Part shown: one piece after another, positions 25,618 to 34,850 of the stretch | Layout of the letters: each line of letters starts with the position of its first letter | How positions within the stretch are numbered: position 1 is the stretch's first letter | Origin: an uncultured Pirellulales bacterium | Lineage (GTDB): Bacteria; Planctomycetota; Planctomycetia; Pirellulales; Thermoguttaceae | Reading direction: 5' to 3' | Length of the DNA stretch: 64,000 nucleotides | NCBI GenBank assembly: GCA_938015445.1 | Contig: CALLPE010000038.1 | Coordinates: 62,001-126,000 of the forward strand | The notes under the pieces: generated by a model | Databases searched by the model: none | What the model saw: only the letters and a program-made list of their open reading frames with translations | Told to the model about the DNA's origin: nothing | Translations under genes and position numbers: made by a program

Positions 25618-27246
25618 TCAAATCAGTACGTCCAATTGGCTCTCGGACGACATCTGGCGCTGGCCGCTTGGCGAGGTGGGGGGCTTTACCACTGTCGGCG
25701 CGGCCTGTTCTCCCAGCAAGGTGCGGTATCGGCCGGGCTGTTGCCAGTCGGACTGGCCGGCCGGCTGTTGCCAGTTGCCCGTCTGTGGTTGCTCGAAGAC
25801 GTCCACCTGGAAACGGTCAATGCGGATGTCTTGTTGCGCCAATCGTTCGCGCAGTGCTGGCAGATTGTCCAGCAGCAGGTTCCGAACTACATAGTTCTCG
25901 GCCTGCAAATGAGCGCTCAGAGCACCGTCGCGCACAGCGATTTCCACCCGCAGCATACCCAACTCTGGCGGGCTGAGCCGCAGACGGACCGCTCCTGCGC
26001 GCGCCCCGATGGCCTCGAACGCCCGGGCCACGCGCTGTACGAAACGCACGCGATCGAGTGTCGACAACCCTTCGGCTTTTTCTCCAGCAGATGCATCGGC
26101 ATTCCCGCCCGCCGGCGCTGGCGATTGCTCTTTTCCCGACTGACCGGCAATTGTGGCTTGCTGCGTGCCCGAGTTCTGCCTAAGCAAACTCAGAGCCGTA
26201 TCGCTCTTGCCGCTGGCGGTCTCGCCGGTGCGCTGCGCTGCTACGAAATCGCCCGACACAGCGCTTTGCACAACCTGCGCAGGGGCTGGCTGGGCGGAAG
26301 CGTCCGCGCCGGTTTGCTCCGCTGGAGATTTGTCGATGCCGCCGGTTGCGCGCGTTTCCCCATAAGCTGAATCCTTGTTGCGCTGCGATTGTCGCGCCGG
26401 TTGCGATTTGTCGGCGGCCAGCGCAGCGGTTGCCATCGGCTCAAGCGTGCTTGCGGCAACCGCGGCGGCCACTTGGCCCATAGGTGTAGACGGCGCTTGG
26501 TCGGCTGTGCCTGCATCTTCGTGGGCCGGCGGCTGCGTTACCGACGACTCGGCCGGTGCCAGTTCCGCCGGTGTGTTCTCAACGAAGAGGGCTTTGCCGT
26601 CGGCATCGGCGATCGAGGCATCGCCAGAAGGCTGCTCCGGCTGCAAAGGCTTGGCAGGAGCCTTGCTGGCCGGGGACGTCAACTTTAACATAGCCGCGGC
26701 CCCAGCCATTCGCTCCGCGCGAAAAGCTTGATCTGGACCGCCGAGTTGGTGGTCACCGGCCTGAGTTTGCTGACCGTCGGCGCAAGGCTCGCAGACGGTT
26801 GAAGGCTGCATTTCGTCTGAAGATTGCTCTTTTTCATCGGCGGCCGGCGGATCGGCGGTCTGCTGCGGCTCGTTGTCCTGCCCCGCGCTGGTTTGGCCGG
26901 TTTGTTGTGGCGCTTCTGGGGGTTGGGCGGATTGAGGTTGTGCCGGGACGGCGGTGGAGGTAGTTTCTTCGGGCGACTGCTGGTTTGCATTTGGGCCGGC
27001 TGGCTGTCTTGGGGAGCGATCGATCTGTCGTTGGGCCATCGTGTTTCCGGCGGTGTATTGAGGGGAAGCCGAATAGCGAGGGTTTGGCGACGGGCGGCTG
27101 GTCATGGCGTCGGTCCGGGCGCCCGCTTGACACAGATGGGTGTGAAATGCCCCTTTGTTGGCGGGCAGAGCTGCCAGCAACCCGCCCTCTCGCGTCAACG
27201 GCCTCAATGCGGCCAGCAGTAACCTCTCTGTTCCGATATCTGCCAT
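25618..27246 (-). CDS. fliK: Flagellar hook-length control protein FliK
   Basis: 542 residues. The first three quarters are disordered and rich in Gln, Ala, Pro, Thr and Ser, as in other FliK ruler proteins. The C-terminal Flg_hook domain starts near residue 400 and carries the signature RLRLSPPELGMLRVEIAVRD followed by LLLDNLPALRERLAQQDIRI. FliK is secreted during hook growth and switches FlhB specificity when the hook is complete. The N-terminal ATG has a G-rich ribosome site (AGGGGGC). The large FlgE made by this cluster may need a differently tuned ruler, but that cannot be judged here. Confidence 0.92.
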   Translation of the reverse strand: MADIGTERLLLAALRPLTREGGLLAALPANKGAFHTHLCQAGARTDAMTSRPSPNPRYSASPQYTAGNTMAQRQIDRSPRQPAGPNANQQSPEETTSTAVPAQPQSAQPPEAPQQTGQTSAGQDNEPQQTADPPAADEKEQSSDEMQPSTVCEPCADGQQTQAGDHQLGGPDQAFRAERMAGAAAMLKLTSPASKAPAKPLQPEQPSGDASIADADGKALFVENTPAELAPAESSVTQPPAHEDAGTADQAPSTPMGQVAAAVAASTLEPMATAALAADKSQPARQSQRNKDSAYGETRATGGIDKSPAEQTGADASAQPAPAQVVQSAVSGDFVAAQRTGETASGKSDTALSLLRQNSGTQQATIAGQSGKEQSPAPAGGNADASAGEKAEGLSTLDRVRFVQRVARAFEAIGARAGAVRLRLSPPELGMLRVEIAVRDGALSAHLQAENYVVRNLLLDNLPALRERLAQQDIRIDRFQVDVFEQPQTGNWQQPAGQSDWQQPGRYRTLLGEQAAPTVVKPPTSPSGQRQMSSESQLDVLI

Positions 27247-27413
27247 TAGCTTGCCCCCTGGATGCGCGGCCGACTGTCTAACGCCGAGAAGCTCGGCAAT
27301 TTAGGGAAGCCGCCGTTAAGTGCCTTTCGCACAACCCCGCTTGTCTTACCCGGCCGAGCGTCGCGCCAGCACGACTCGTTGCAGCGCTGAGGTCGGCCCC
27401 CATATCGGCTCGC

Positions 27414-28106
27414 CTATCCGCCCGGCGGTTTGGGTTGTGCCAGCTTGTTCTTGGTTTCCTCTGCCAGTGGCGCGGTTGGAACGCCACGGCGAATACGCTC
27501 CAAGACTTCTTTAACTTGGGCTTGTTCTTCGGGCGTTTTAAACTCGCCGATGATTTTCGCCCTTTTTGAATCGGCCATTGCCGACAATAACAACACAACT
27601 TCGTCGGTTTTCTTGTCTTGCAACATTTGCCAGATTAGCTCTTTTGCCTGTTTGGGCTTTATTGTCTCTAGGATGCGGCGCACGTCCTCGGTTCCCCGTG
27701 CCGTGGCGTCCTCTTGGAGTGCTTTCAGTGCTGCCTCGAAACTGTCTTTGAGGGCTTTGTACCGGCGCTGGTCTTCCTGGAGCTTCTGTTGGGCCAAGCG
27801 CAACTTCTCTGCGCCGTCTTGAACCATCAGCTCGCGTAGCTCCAGGTCCCGTTGCTTTAGTAGACGACGGTCCAGCAATTGGTCTAGGGAGTAATGCTCT
27901 TCTGGGCCAGCGGGCGGTGCAGCCATCATTTCGGCCTGCATGCCGAACAGGTCGATTCCGTAAGCCAGCGCCAGAATCTGTATCAGCCGGTCGCGGTCCA
28001 ACCGCAGCTTGGTAGCCAGGTTGGCCAGTAGGATTACCTCTGCAATCACTGTGGCGGTGCAAAAGTACAGTACCAGCCTGCCCAAGCCTGTCAGCAACCT
28101 GTTCAC
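27414..28106 (-). CDS. MotE-like membrane protein with MgtE N-terminal-like domain
   Basis: 230 residues. A single N-terminal membrane helix (about 10-30, LVLYFCTATVIAEVILLANL) is followed by a periplasmic coiled coil (about 75-130). The C-terminal helical domain of the MgtE_N type (VRRILETIKPKQAKELIWQM, then DEVVLLLSAMADSKRAKIIGEF) comes last. This layout matches MotE-type proteins, which in some bacteria help stator or basal-body proteins assemble. Its start codon overlaps the fliJ stop codon (ATGA), a sign of translational coupling. An ordinary magnesium transporter is excluded because there is no membrane domain of five helices. Confidence 0.82.
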   Translation of the reverse strand: MNRLLTGLGRLVLYFCTATVIAEVILLANLATKLRLDRDRLIQILALAYGIDLFGMQAEMMAAPPAGPEEHYSLDQLLDRRLLKQRDLELRELMVQDGAEKLRLAQQKLQEDQRRYKALKDSFEAALKALQEDATARGTEDVRRILETIKPKQAKELIWQMLQDKKTDEVVLLLSAMADSKRAKIIGEFKTPEEQAQVKEVLERIRRGVPTAPLAEETKNKLAQPKPPGG

Positions 28107-28555
28107 GGCTGATCCTCCAGGGCCGCGCTGCGTTGGGCGGCCTCATCCAGCAGCTTGATCGCTCGGCGATTCTCCTCGGCCTGCCATGCCTCGGCCTGCC
28201 GTTGGCGGAGCTTCTCCAGTATCTTCACCTCGCGGCTGGCAGCCGCCAGAAGCTCTTGGCGCCGCTCTATCTCGCCGGCGACATGCTGTCGCTGGAGCGA
28301 AAGCTGCTGCTGTTGCCGGCGCAGCGCCGCCTCGTAGCGTTGTGCTGCCAGCATGGCGTCGATATCCACTGGGCCGCCAGCAGCGACTTCCCGGCAGTGA
28401 CTGCGGAGAGAGTCGATCGTACGGCTCACTTCCTCCTGCTGTTGGCGCAACAGGTCATCTACCCGGTAGGCCTCGGCCAACTCCGCGCGGCGCTGGTCGC
28501 GCAGCGCCTGGCGCAATCGCAGCAAGGTAGCCAACCGGAAACGAAAATGTGCCAT
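28103..28555 (-). CDS. fliJ: Flagellar export protein FliJ
   Basis: 150 residues, almost entirely one long coiled-coil hairpin starting MAHFRFRLATLLRLRQALRD, the usual FliJ opening. FliJ is the central stalk of the FliH-FliI export ATPase ring and escorts chaperone-substrate complexes to FlhA. It lies downstream of fliI (174 bp) and overlaps the MotE-like gene by four bases. Sequence identity in this family is always low, so the call rests on length, the N-terminal motif, the coiled coil and position. Confidence 0.88.
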   Translation of the reverse strand: MAHFRFRLATLLRLRQALRDQRRAELAEAYRVDDLLRQQQEEVSRTIDSLRSHCREVAAGGPVDIDAMLAAQRYEAALRRQQQQLSLQRQHVAGEIERRQELLAAASREVKILEKLRQRQAEAWQAEENRRAIKLLDEAAQRSAALEDQP

Positions 28556-28728
28556 AATTTTGTCTTGTGGGTTCGCTGGCGCCGGTCTTTGCTTCTATCT
28601 ACCGTGCTTGCTTTTACACTTACCGTTTATAAACTCCGTTTCTGCGTTTACAGGCGCGCTGTAGGTACTTGCCAGGGCTGAGCGGGTCGGTTTATTCAAC
28701 AGTTATTAAGGGCGACTCCCGACTTGGT

Positions 28729-30150
28729 TCATTGTCTGTTCTGCGTTTCGGACAACCTCCGCTGGTATTGGTGGTGCAACTGTAGCAGGCCGTCGAGCGA
28801 TTGCTGGAAGCTCGCCTGCTGTTCCACCGGTTGACGCAGGTATTGTTCGATGTCGGGCAGCATGTCGATGGCTATATCGACCAGCCGGTTGGCCCCACGG
28901 CGGTAAGCGCCCACCGAAATCAAGTCTTCGTGTTCGCGGTAAACGGCCAGCAGGCGGCGGAGGGAGTCGGCAGCTTCGCGTTGTTGTGGAGTGGCGACTT
29001 CGGGCATAAGCCGGCTGAGGCTTTCCAGCACGTCCACGGCCGGGTAGTGCCCCCGCGCTGCCAGCCGCCGCGCCAGCCAAACATGTCCGTCCAGCAACCC
29101 GCGCACACAGTCGCTAATCGGCTCGTTGGGATCGTCAGCCTCGACCAACACGCTGTAGAAAGCGGTGATGCTTCCCTGTCTGCTGCGCCCGGCGCGCTCC
29201 ACCAACTTCGGTAGCAAGGCGAAGACCGAGGGTGGGTAACCGCGCGTAGTGGGCGGCTCGCCGGCGGCTAGTCCGATTTCCCGTTGCGCCAGCGCAAAGC
29301 GGGTTAGCGAATCCATAAGTAGCAGCACGTCGCGGCCCTGGTCGCGGAAATACTCGGCAATGGCCGTGGCCGTGGCAGCCGCTTGCACGCGCATCAAAGC
29401 CGGTTCGTTGCTGGTGGCCACTACGACGACGCTGCGGGCCAGACCGTGTGGGCCGAGGTCTCGCTGGATGAACTCGTTAACCTCGCGGCCCCGTTCGCCG
29501 ATCAGGGCGATGACGATGACTTCGGCGCTGGTGTAGCGGGCCATCATGCCCAGCAGCACGCTCTTGCCCACCCCGGAACCCGAAAAAATGCCCAGCCGCT
29601 GGCCCTTGCCGCAGGTGAGCAGTCCGTCGATCGCCCGCACGCCCGTGGTTATCGGTTCGTCGATGCGCGGCCGGTCGCAGGGATGTGGCGGGCGCCGGTA
29701 GAAGCTGACGCGCTCGTGCATGACCGGCTGCGGCTTGCCGTCGGCAGCCAGCCCGTTGGCGTCTATCACTCGACCAAGCAGTTCCGGACCGACTCGCAGC
29801 CAACGCGAAGTGCGCGCTAGCCGGACGCGGTTGCCGTGACGCACGCCGGTCAGGTCGCCGAACGGATACAGCAGCGTCAGGTCGTCGCGGAATCCGACGA
29901 CCTCGGCCAACAGCCGCTCGCCACGGTCGCGCTGGATTTCGGCCACCGCCCCGAGTGGCGCCGGGAAGCCAGCGACCGACACAGTCATTCCCACCGTGCG
30001 CGACACTGTGCCTATCATCGCTGCTGGAACGATCTGTGCGAGTTGTTCTTCGATAGCGTGTGTCAATTTTTGTTCGATGGTGTGCGTCATCTTGAACAGG
30101 TGCGGACCGGCGCTGTATTCGGGCAGGACGCCCCGCCGGAAAACATCCAA
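28729..30150 (-). CDS. fliI: Flagellum-specific ATPase FliI
   Basis: 473 residues. This is the ATPase of the flagellar type III export system, related to the F1 beta subunit. Key motifs are the Walker A motif SGSGVGKS, the VIVIALIGERGREVNEF strand-loop, the Walker B-like DVLLLMDSLTRFALAQREI, the GEPPTTRGYPPSVFALLPKL block typical of type III ATPases, and GSITAFYSVLVEADDPNEPI. The ATG at 30150 is 10 bp after the fliH stop. An alternative ATG twenty codons later (MTHTIEQKL) would also give a complete protein, and neither has a clear ribosome site. Confidence 0.96.
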   Translation of the reverse strand: MDVFRRGVLPEYSAGPHLFKMTHTIEQKLTHAIEEQLAQIVPAAMIGTVSRTVGMTVSVAGFPAPLGAVAEIQRDRGERLLAEVVGFRDDLTLLYPFGDLTGVRHGNRVRLARTSRWLRVGPELLGRVIDANGLAADGKPQPVMHERVSFYRRPPHPCDRPRIDEPITTGVRAIDGLLTCGKGQRLGIFSGSGVGKSVLLGMMARYTSAEVIVIALIGERGREVNEFIQRDLGPHGLARSVVVVATSNEPALMRVQAAATATAIAEYFRDQGRDVLLLMDSLTRFALAQREIGLAAGEPPTTRGYPPSVFALLPKLVERAGRSRQGSITAFYSVLVEADDPNEPISDCVRGLLDGHVWLARRLAARGHYPAVDVLESLSRLMPEVATPQQREAADSLRRLLAVYREHEDLISVGAYRRGANRLVDIAIDMLPDIEQYLRQPVEQQASFQQSLDGLLQLHHQYQRRLSETQNRQ

Positions 30151-30160
30151 GCGTCTTTCG

Positions 30161-30817
30161 CTATGCTGTCAGTTCCTCTTCGATGCGTTGCAGTTGGGCC
30201 TCGATCTGCTCGTCGATCAGTCCGAAGCGTGTTTCCACGCGGCAGCCGCCGCGGGAGATTTCCGGATCAGGAATCAGCTCCGCTTCGGCCAAGCCGGACA
30301 ACTCGCGCACCAGCATTTCCACCTCGTTGCCGAGCAGTTCGTGGTCCTCCGGATTGATTCTGATACGCAACTCGGCGTTGCCAGCAGCCAGCTCCAAAGC
30401 CTCGCGGATCAACGACAAGGCGATTTCTGGCTTTTGGCTTAGTTCGCGGCGAATGACCCGCTTGGCAATGGACGCAGCCACGTGTACCGCCGCAGCTTCC
30501 CAATGTCTGAGCCAAGCCAGCTTCGCCTGCTGGATGTCGCCGATTGCTTGGCGTAACGCAGGTATGAGGGACAGCAATTCTTGGCGCATCAGTTCGCGGG
30601 CAGAGTCGATCGCCGCCTGGCGTCCTTGTTGCTCGGCCTGGTGGCGGATGGCCTCGGCCTGCTGCTGGGCCTCGGCGACTATCTTGGCGGCTTGTTTGAC
30701 GGCTTCGGCGCGCAAGGCATCTACGGCCCGTTTCGCCTGAACGGTCAAGTCTTCGTAGTTGAACGCTGTGGCGGCCACTGCGCCGCCGTGTTCACTGGCG
30801 CGAATGATCGATGGCAT
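30161..30817 (-). CDS. fliH: Flagellar assembly protein FliH
   Basis: 218 residues. A helical N-terminal half rich in Ala, Gln and Glu (EAVKQAAKIVAEAQQQAEA) resembles the V/F-ATPase peripheral stalk. The C-terminal half has the conserved VAASIAKRVIRRELSQKPE, the RIRINPEDHELL strand pair and GGCRVETRFGLIDEQIEAQL. FliH dimers regulate FliI and link it to the C ring. It lies between fliG and fliI. The start is the only reasonable ATG, although its ribosome site is weak. Confidence 0.92.
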   Translation of the reverse strand: MPSIIRASEHGGAVAATAFNYEDLTVQAKRAVDALRAEAVKQAAKIVAEAQQQAEAIRHQAEQQGRQAAIDSARELMRQELLSLIPALRQAIGDIQQAKLAWLRHWEAAAVHVAASIAKRVIRRELSQKPEIALSLIREALELAAGNAELRIRINPEDHELLGNEVEMLVRELSGLAEAELIPDPEISRGGCRVETRFGLIDEQIEAQLQRIEEELTA

Positions 30818-30928
30818 TTCCGGTTAATCGCGTTTTCTAGTCCATGTCTGCGCCCGTGCCCGATGCCGGTCTGTGGCGGGCGCGAGTTCTTCACAGCAAA
30901 GGCGCTGCCGGGTGTTGGGGCTGCCGCC

Positions 30929-31939
30929 TCATGCGGCCGCTGCTGGATAGCCGACTCCCGGCAGCCGGATCCGTCCCTCCAGTGCCAATCGCCTGGCCAG
31001 TTCGGCGACCTGTTGTCTTGCAGCCTCAACATCGCTGAGCAGCAGCGGGCCGGGTTGCTGGAGTTGCTCGCCGATGCGCTGCGCCTGCTGGGCCGGCAAA
31101 CACGACAAGAATCGCTCGGTCATCTCAGGCTCCAACCCCACCAGCGCCAAAGCCACCAGCTCCTCACCGGCCGCACGAAGCACGGTGGCCAGGGTCGCCC
31201 CGTCTAGCGCCGCCAGGTCGTCAAACTCCAGGGGAGGTGGAGTAAGTCGTTGGGCCAGGGGCATATCGTATGCCGCCAAGTTGTCCAGAATCTGCACGGC
31301 GACGCGCCGATCTGCCGCCCGAAGAATCGCGGCCACTGCCGCCAGTCCTGCCACCCGCCGTCGCTGCATCTGCACCTGCTGCGAAAATCGCTCATGCAGT
31401 CCGCGTTCCACTTCCCGAAGTATCTCGGCGTCGGTCTCCTCCAGTTCGACCAGCCGGCGGATGACTTCGGCCTGCTGATGTGCGGGCAGTCTGGCCAGGG
31501 CGGCCCCGGCTTGCTCGGGCGGCAAATGGGCCAGCACCAAAGCGATGGTCTGCGGGCGTTCCGGCATGAGAATCCGCACCAGCTTGTCCGCCTCGGCGTC
31601 TTGCAAGAACCGGAAGGGCAGTTCCTCTGCGTTTTCAGCGGGCCGTTGCGGCTTGCGCGACCGCGCACCCAACTGGCGCGCCAGCCTGCCACCCAGCTCG
31701 ATGCCGGAAACATCCTCTCGGGGCATTAACGCGCCCAGGCGGAAAAACTCTTCAAGCACCTGCTGCTGTTCGGCCGGGCTGATCGAACCCAGGGCCAACA
31801 CGGCGTTGCGCACTTTTTGGGCACGCTCCGGCTCCATTTGGTCCAGTAGCCGGTCGGCCTCGGCCGTATCGAGGCTGGCGACCAAAATGGCGGCTTTGCG
31901 CAGGCCGTCGGGCAACGGATTGCCGGTTGCGGTGCTCAT
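30929..31939 (-). CDS. fliG: Flagellar motor switch protein FliG, with altered torque helix
   Basis: 336 residues, near the enteric length of 331. The N-terminal FliF-binding part starts GLRKAAILVASLDTAEADRLL. The middle domain carries MPERPQTIALVLAHLPPEQA, where the usual EHPQ is ERPQ. The C-terminal domain aligns to E. coli FliG without gaps over the torque helix (offset +3). In that alignment K264, R281, D289 and R297 become V267, Q284, Q292 and L300, and D288 becomes E291. FliG connects the MS ring to the C ring and receives torque from the stators. The loss of conserved charges is unusual and suggests a different rotor-stator interface. fliF is upstream. Confidence 0.95.
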   Translation of the reverse strand: MSTATGNPLPDGLRKAAILVASLDTAEADRLLDQMEPERAQKVRNAVLALGSISPAEQQQVLEEFFRLGALMPREDVSGIELGGRLARQLGARSRKPQRPAENAEELPFRFLQDAEADKLVRILMPERPQTIALVLAHLPPEQAGAALARLPAHQQAEVIRRLVELEETDAEILREVERGLHERFSQQVQMQRRRVAGLAAVAAILRAADRRVAVQILDNLAAYDMPLAQRLTPPPLEFDDLAALDGATLATVLRAAGEELVALALVGLEPEMTERFLSCLPAQQAQRIGEQLQQPGPLLLSDVEAARQQVAELARRLALEGRIRLPGVGYPAAAA

Positions 31940-32140
31940 GATGCTTTGTTATCTGGGCGATTATCCTCTGGTTGAATGATCGGATGTAAACTTTTGCGGC
32001 GACACTACTGACCGCATTGCTCCCGGCGGCACCGTTCCAGGAGCCAGCGTTCCAGGGGGCGGCGCTGCCTTAAAGGCTGGCGATGGTGCCCGGCGAACAA
32101 CCGACTTTACCGGGCGCGCCAGCAGTGCTAGCGACTGCCG

Positions 32141-33808
32141 CTAGCCGACATTTCCGATCCACGATTTCAATATGTTTGCTGCGGTGTCTGGGTCCTCCCG
32201 TACCAATTCCGTTAGTTCGTCGCGCAGCGAACGCCCGGTAGTCTGGAAGCGGCGCAAACGTCTTTGTTCAGGCGTTTCGCCTGGTTGTTGGGATTGATCG
32301 GCGGTTTGTGCCGCCTGCTCTTTCTCTTTCTGCTTCAGGGCCGCCAGCTCGGCCAGGGGCGAGGCTTCCGGGGCCGCCGGCACTGAGCGGATCATCGACC
32401 GCAGCATGACCAAACTCACTACGGCCAGTCCCAGCAGGCCCAATGTTTGCCAGGAGCGCGTCAGCCAGTTGAGTATTTCGGTGGCCAGAGGCGGCTCCGG
32501 CAGTTCTGGAGGCTTTATGTCTTGAAAAGTGGTTACGGTCACCAAGTCGGTCGGATCGCCGTCGTCGGTCCCGCCATCGACCGAGCGCAGCAAAGCTGCC
32601 ACGTGCTTTTGGATTTTGGCCGATTCTTCCTGACGAATGGCGTCCAGTGCAGCGGCGTCCGGCACGGCGTCCTGACCGCCGTTGCGCCCCTGCCATACTT
32701 TAACCCAGTAGCTATTGGGAATCCCCACGGCTACGCTCACCCGTTTCAACGCCAGCCCCAGTGTTTCCCTCTCGGTCTCCTTTCCTGAAGGGATGGTGAT
32801 TCGTTCGCTGCGGGACTCTTCGCTTTCTTCGCGCGGCCCGGTGCTGCGGCTGACAAGGCTGGCGGCCGTATTGGCCTGTGCTTGCAGGCCGGGGCGTCCG
32901 CCGGGACCACCCCCTTCGACGGTCCGCGAACTACTGATTTCGCTTTCCCTGATGGTAACGCCCTTAGGGTCGCGCTGTATTTCGCGGGTACGAATGATGC
33001 GGTCGCGGTCCAACAACACGCTGGCTTCCACAGTGATGTTGGGAATGTACGACAGAGCGTTGAGAATCTGCTGTTTGAGACTGCGTTCGTAATCGCGCTT
33101 GGCCGTCAGCAACAGCAGGTCGTCGCCGCCCCCTTCGGCCTTTCCGCGGTAAGACCGCCCGTTGGAATCCGACACAGTTACGTTTTCTGGTTTCATGCCG
33201 GCCACAGCGCCGCAGACGATGTTGCGGATTTTTTCCACGGTTTCTTCGTCGATTTGGTTCTGGCCCACCGGCCAAACGGTCACCGACGCAGTAGCGATCT
33301 TTTCCCGATTAAGACCGCCTTTGGTGTCCACGTCGAGCAACACCGATGCGCTTTCGATTCCCCGCAGCGAGCTGATGACCATTCGCAGCTCTTCGATGAG
33401 GCCGATTTTATAGCGGCGCTCTTTATCTTTGCTGCTCTCGAAGACGTTGCTGGAATCGAGCGCTTCGCGCAGCGCGCTGCCGTAATTGGGGGGCAGTGCC
33501 TTGGCGTCGGCCAACGCGGCCATGTATTTGGCGCGCTGCCCGCGCGGAACACGGATGTGCGATCCCCGCACCTCGTACCCGGTAAGTCCTGCCTTCTCGA
33601 AGGCTGCTTCCATCGCCGGCAATTGGCTAGCGGCGATAGGCGTGCCGTACATCAGGTCTTCATCGGGCGACGAGACCTGGAAGCGGAACAGGTACACCAG
33701 GCTGATTAGCACCGCCGCCAGCAGTAAGCCGGAGGTGATCCTGGCGCCCGGCGTCATCGAGCGAAACAAGTCGCTCAGTTGGGCAAAGGTTTTGTTGAGA
33801 AAGTCCAT
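32141..33808 (-). CDS. fliF: Flagellar M-ring protein FliF
   Basis: 555 residues, the usual length. It has an N-terminal membrane helix (about 22-42, ITSGLLLAAVLISLVYLF), then a YscJ/FliF ring-building domain (GTPIAASQLPAMEAAFEKAG and ALREALDSSNVFESSKDKE). A periplasmic Gly/Ser-rich variable stretch follows (about 290-330). A second membrane helix is at about 450-475 (LGLLGLAVVSLVMLRSM), and the cytoplasmic tail ends in a Leu-rich FliG-binding segment (LTELVREDPDTAANILKSW). FliF forms the MS ring on which the whole motor is built. Gene order fliE-fliF-fliG is standard. Confidence 0.96.
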   Translation of the reverse strand: MDFLNKTFAQLSDLFRSMTPGARITSGLLLAAVLISLVYLFRFQVSSPDEDLMYGTPIAASQLPAMEAAFEKAGLTGYEVRGSHIRVPRGQRAKYMAALADAKALPPNYGSALREALDSSNVFESSKDKERRYKIGLIEELRMVISSLRGIESASVLLDVDTKGGLNREKIATASVTVWPVGQNQIDEETVEKIRNIVCGAVAGMKPENVTVSDSNGRSYRGKAEGGGDDLLLLTAKRDYERSLKQQILNALSYIPNITVEASVLLDRDRIIRTREIQRDPKGVTIRESEISSSRTVEGGGPGGRPGLQAQANTAASLVSRSTGPREESEESRSERITIPSGKETERETLGLALKRVSVAVGIPNSYWVKVWQGRNGGQDAVPDAAALDAIRQEESAKIQKHVAALLRSVDGGTDDGDPTDLVTVTTFQDIKPPELPEPPLATEILNWLTRSWQTLGLLGLAVVSLVMLRSMIRSVPAAPEASPLAELAALKQKEKEQAAQTADQSQQPGETPEQRRLRRFQTTGRSLRDELTELVREDPDTAANILKSWIGNVG

Positions 33809-33901
33809 CGTAATTGTCCAGTCCGTGACTGTTTACGACCGACGGCGAAGTCCCTTCGTATCGGATTGCAGCCGGTGCTATCGGTCTCCTTCCGCCTAAG
33901 T

Positions 33902-33998
33902 GTGCAGTGGACGCTAACTGGTGCCGTGACTGCTGACTGGCGCTGTGAACGCTGAGTATGGCTGTGAACGCTGGCCGTCGCCGTGGGGGCTGACTGGC
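33902..33998. repeat. Degenerate ~19-21-bp tandem repeat, about five units
   Basis: Units such as GCTGTGAACGCTGAGTATG, GCTGTGAACGCTGGCCGTC and GCCGTGGGGGCTGACTGGC follow one another in the gap between fliE and fliF. The first units are more diverged. No hairpin plus T-run is formed. Confidence 0.7.
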
Positions 33999-34044
33999 GG
34001 CGCCGATCGCCGCCGGTCAGATTGACGGCCGAGCGCACCGCAAA

Positions 34045-34341
34045 TCACACCCTAATGGCCTGAATCTCCTCGTACGCTTGAATGATTTTGTTGCGGACTT
34101 GCAGCATCAAGCGAAAGGCGATGTCGGCCTTCTGCACGGCGGTGAGTACTTCGGCCGGACTGACATCGCCGCCAGTGGCCAACTTTTCCACCGCTTGGTC
34201 GGCTGCTTGTTGCATGGCATTGACCTGCCGGATCGACTCCAGCAAAAACTCCTTGAACGACGCGCCTTCGGCCGGCTGCGGCTCCAGCAAGCCGAGCGCT
34301 GGAATGTGCGACGACGCCTGAACGCCCTGAATCGGAGTCAT
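34045..34341 (-). CDS. fliE: Flagellar hook-basal body protein FliE
   Basis: 98 residues, a normal FliE length. It contains the conserved FKEFLLESIRQVNAMQQAAD, the middle DVSPAEVLTAVQKADIAFRLM and the C-terminal VRNKIIQAYEEIQAIRV helix. FliE is the adaptor between the MS ring and the rod. The ATG at 34341 has a perfect AAGGAGG eight bases upstream. flgC is 101 bp upstream on the same strand, and fliF follows after a repeat-bearing gap. Confidence 0.95.
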   Translation of the reverse strand: MTPIQGVQASSHIPALGLLEPQPAEGASFKEFLLESIRQVNAMQQAADQAVEKLATGGDVSPAEVLTAVQKADIAFRLMLQVRNKIIQAYEEIQAIRV

Positions 34342-34442
34342 CTGGCTTCCTCCTTACCGCCATCGTTACCACTCTGCCAGTTGTCCGTTTATCGCTCGGG
34401 GCCACCGCTCTGGCGGCCGCCGATTATTTGGGTGGCGCCGAA

Positions 34443-34850
34443 TCAGGCGAGGATCTTCAACGTCTGTTGGGCCAGGTCTTTGCTTATTTCGATTGCCCCA
34501 AGGTTCGCTTCGTAAGCCCGGGCGGCTTCCAGGGCGTCGGTGAACTCGCTCATCATGTCGATGGCTGGGTAGGCCACGTAACCGTGCCGGTCGGCGTCGG
34601 GATGGCCCGGCTCGTATTTCAGCCGCGGCGGACTGTCGTCGATCTCCACCGAGCTGACGCGCACCCCGGCCGCGCCATGGGCGCCCACGCTGGGATCGGT
34701 CTGGAACAGCACGAACCGTGGCTTGTACGGCTCCGGCTCGCCTTGTTCGTTGCGGGTGGTAGAGATGTTGGCCAAATTGCTAGCGATGGCGTTCATCCGC
34801 AACCGTTGCGCCACCAAGGCGCTGGTGCTAATGTCCAGGGCGGGAAACAT
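34443..34850 (-). CDS. flgC: Flagellar basal-body rod protein FlgC
   Basis: 135 residues, the usual length. The N-terminal rod motif is LDISTSALVAQRLRMNAIAS followed by NLANISTTRNEQGEPEPYKP. The C-terminus has VAYPAIDMMSEFTDALEAARAYEANL and a final helix that assembles the proximal rod. GGAGA precedes the ATG. It lies between flgB and fliE. Confidence 0.96.
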   Translation of the reverse strand: MFPALDISTSALVAQRLRMNAIASNLANISTTRNEQGEPEPYKPRFVLFQTDPSVGAHGAAGVRVSSVEIDDSPPRLKYEPGHPDADRHGYVAYPAIDMMSEFTDALEAARAYEANLGAIEISKDLAQQTLKILA

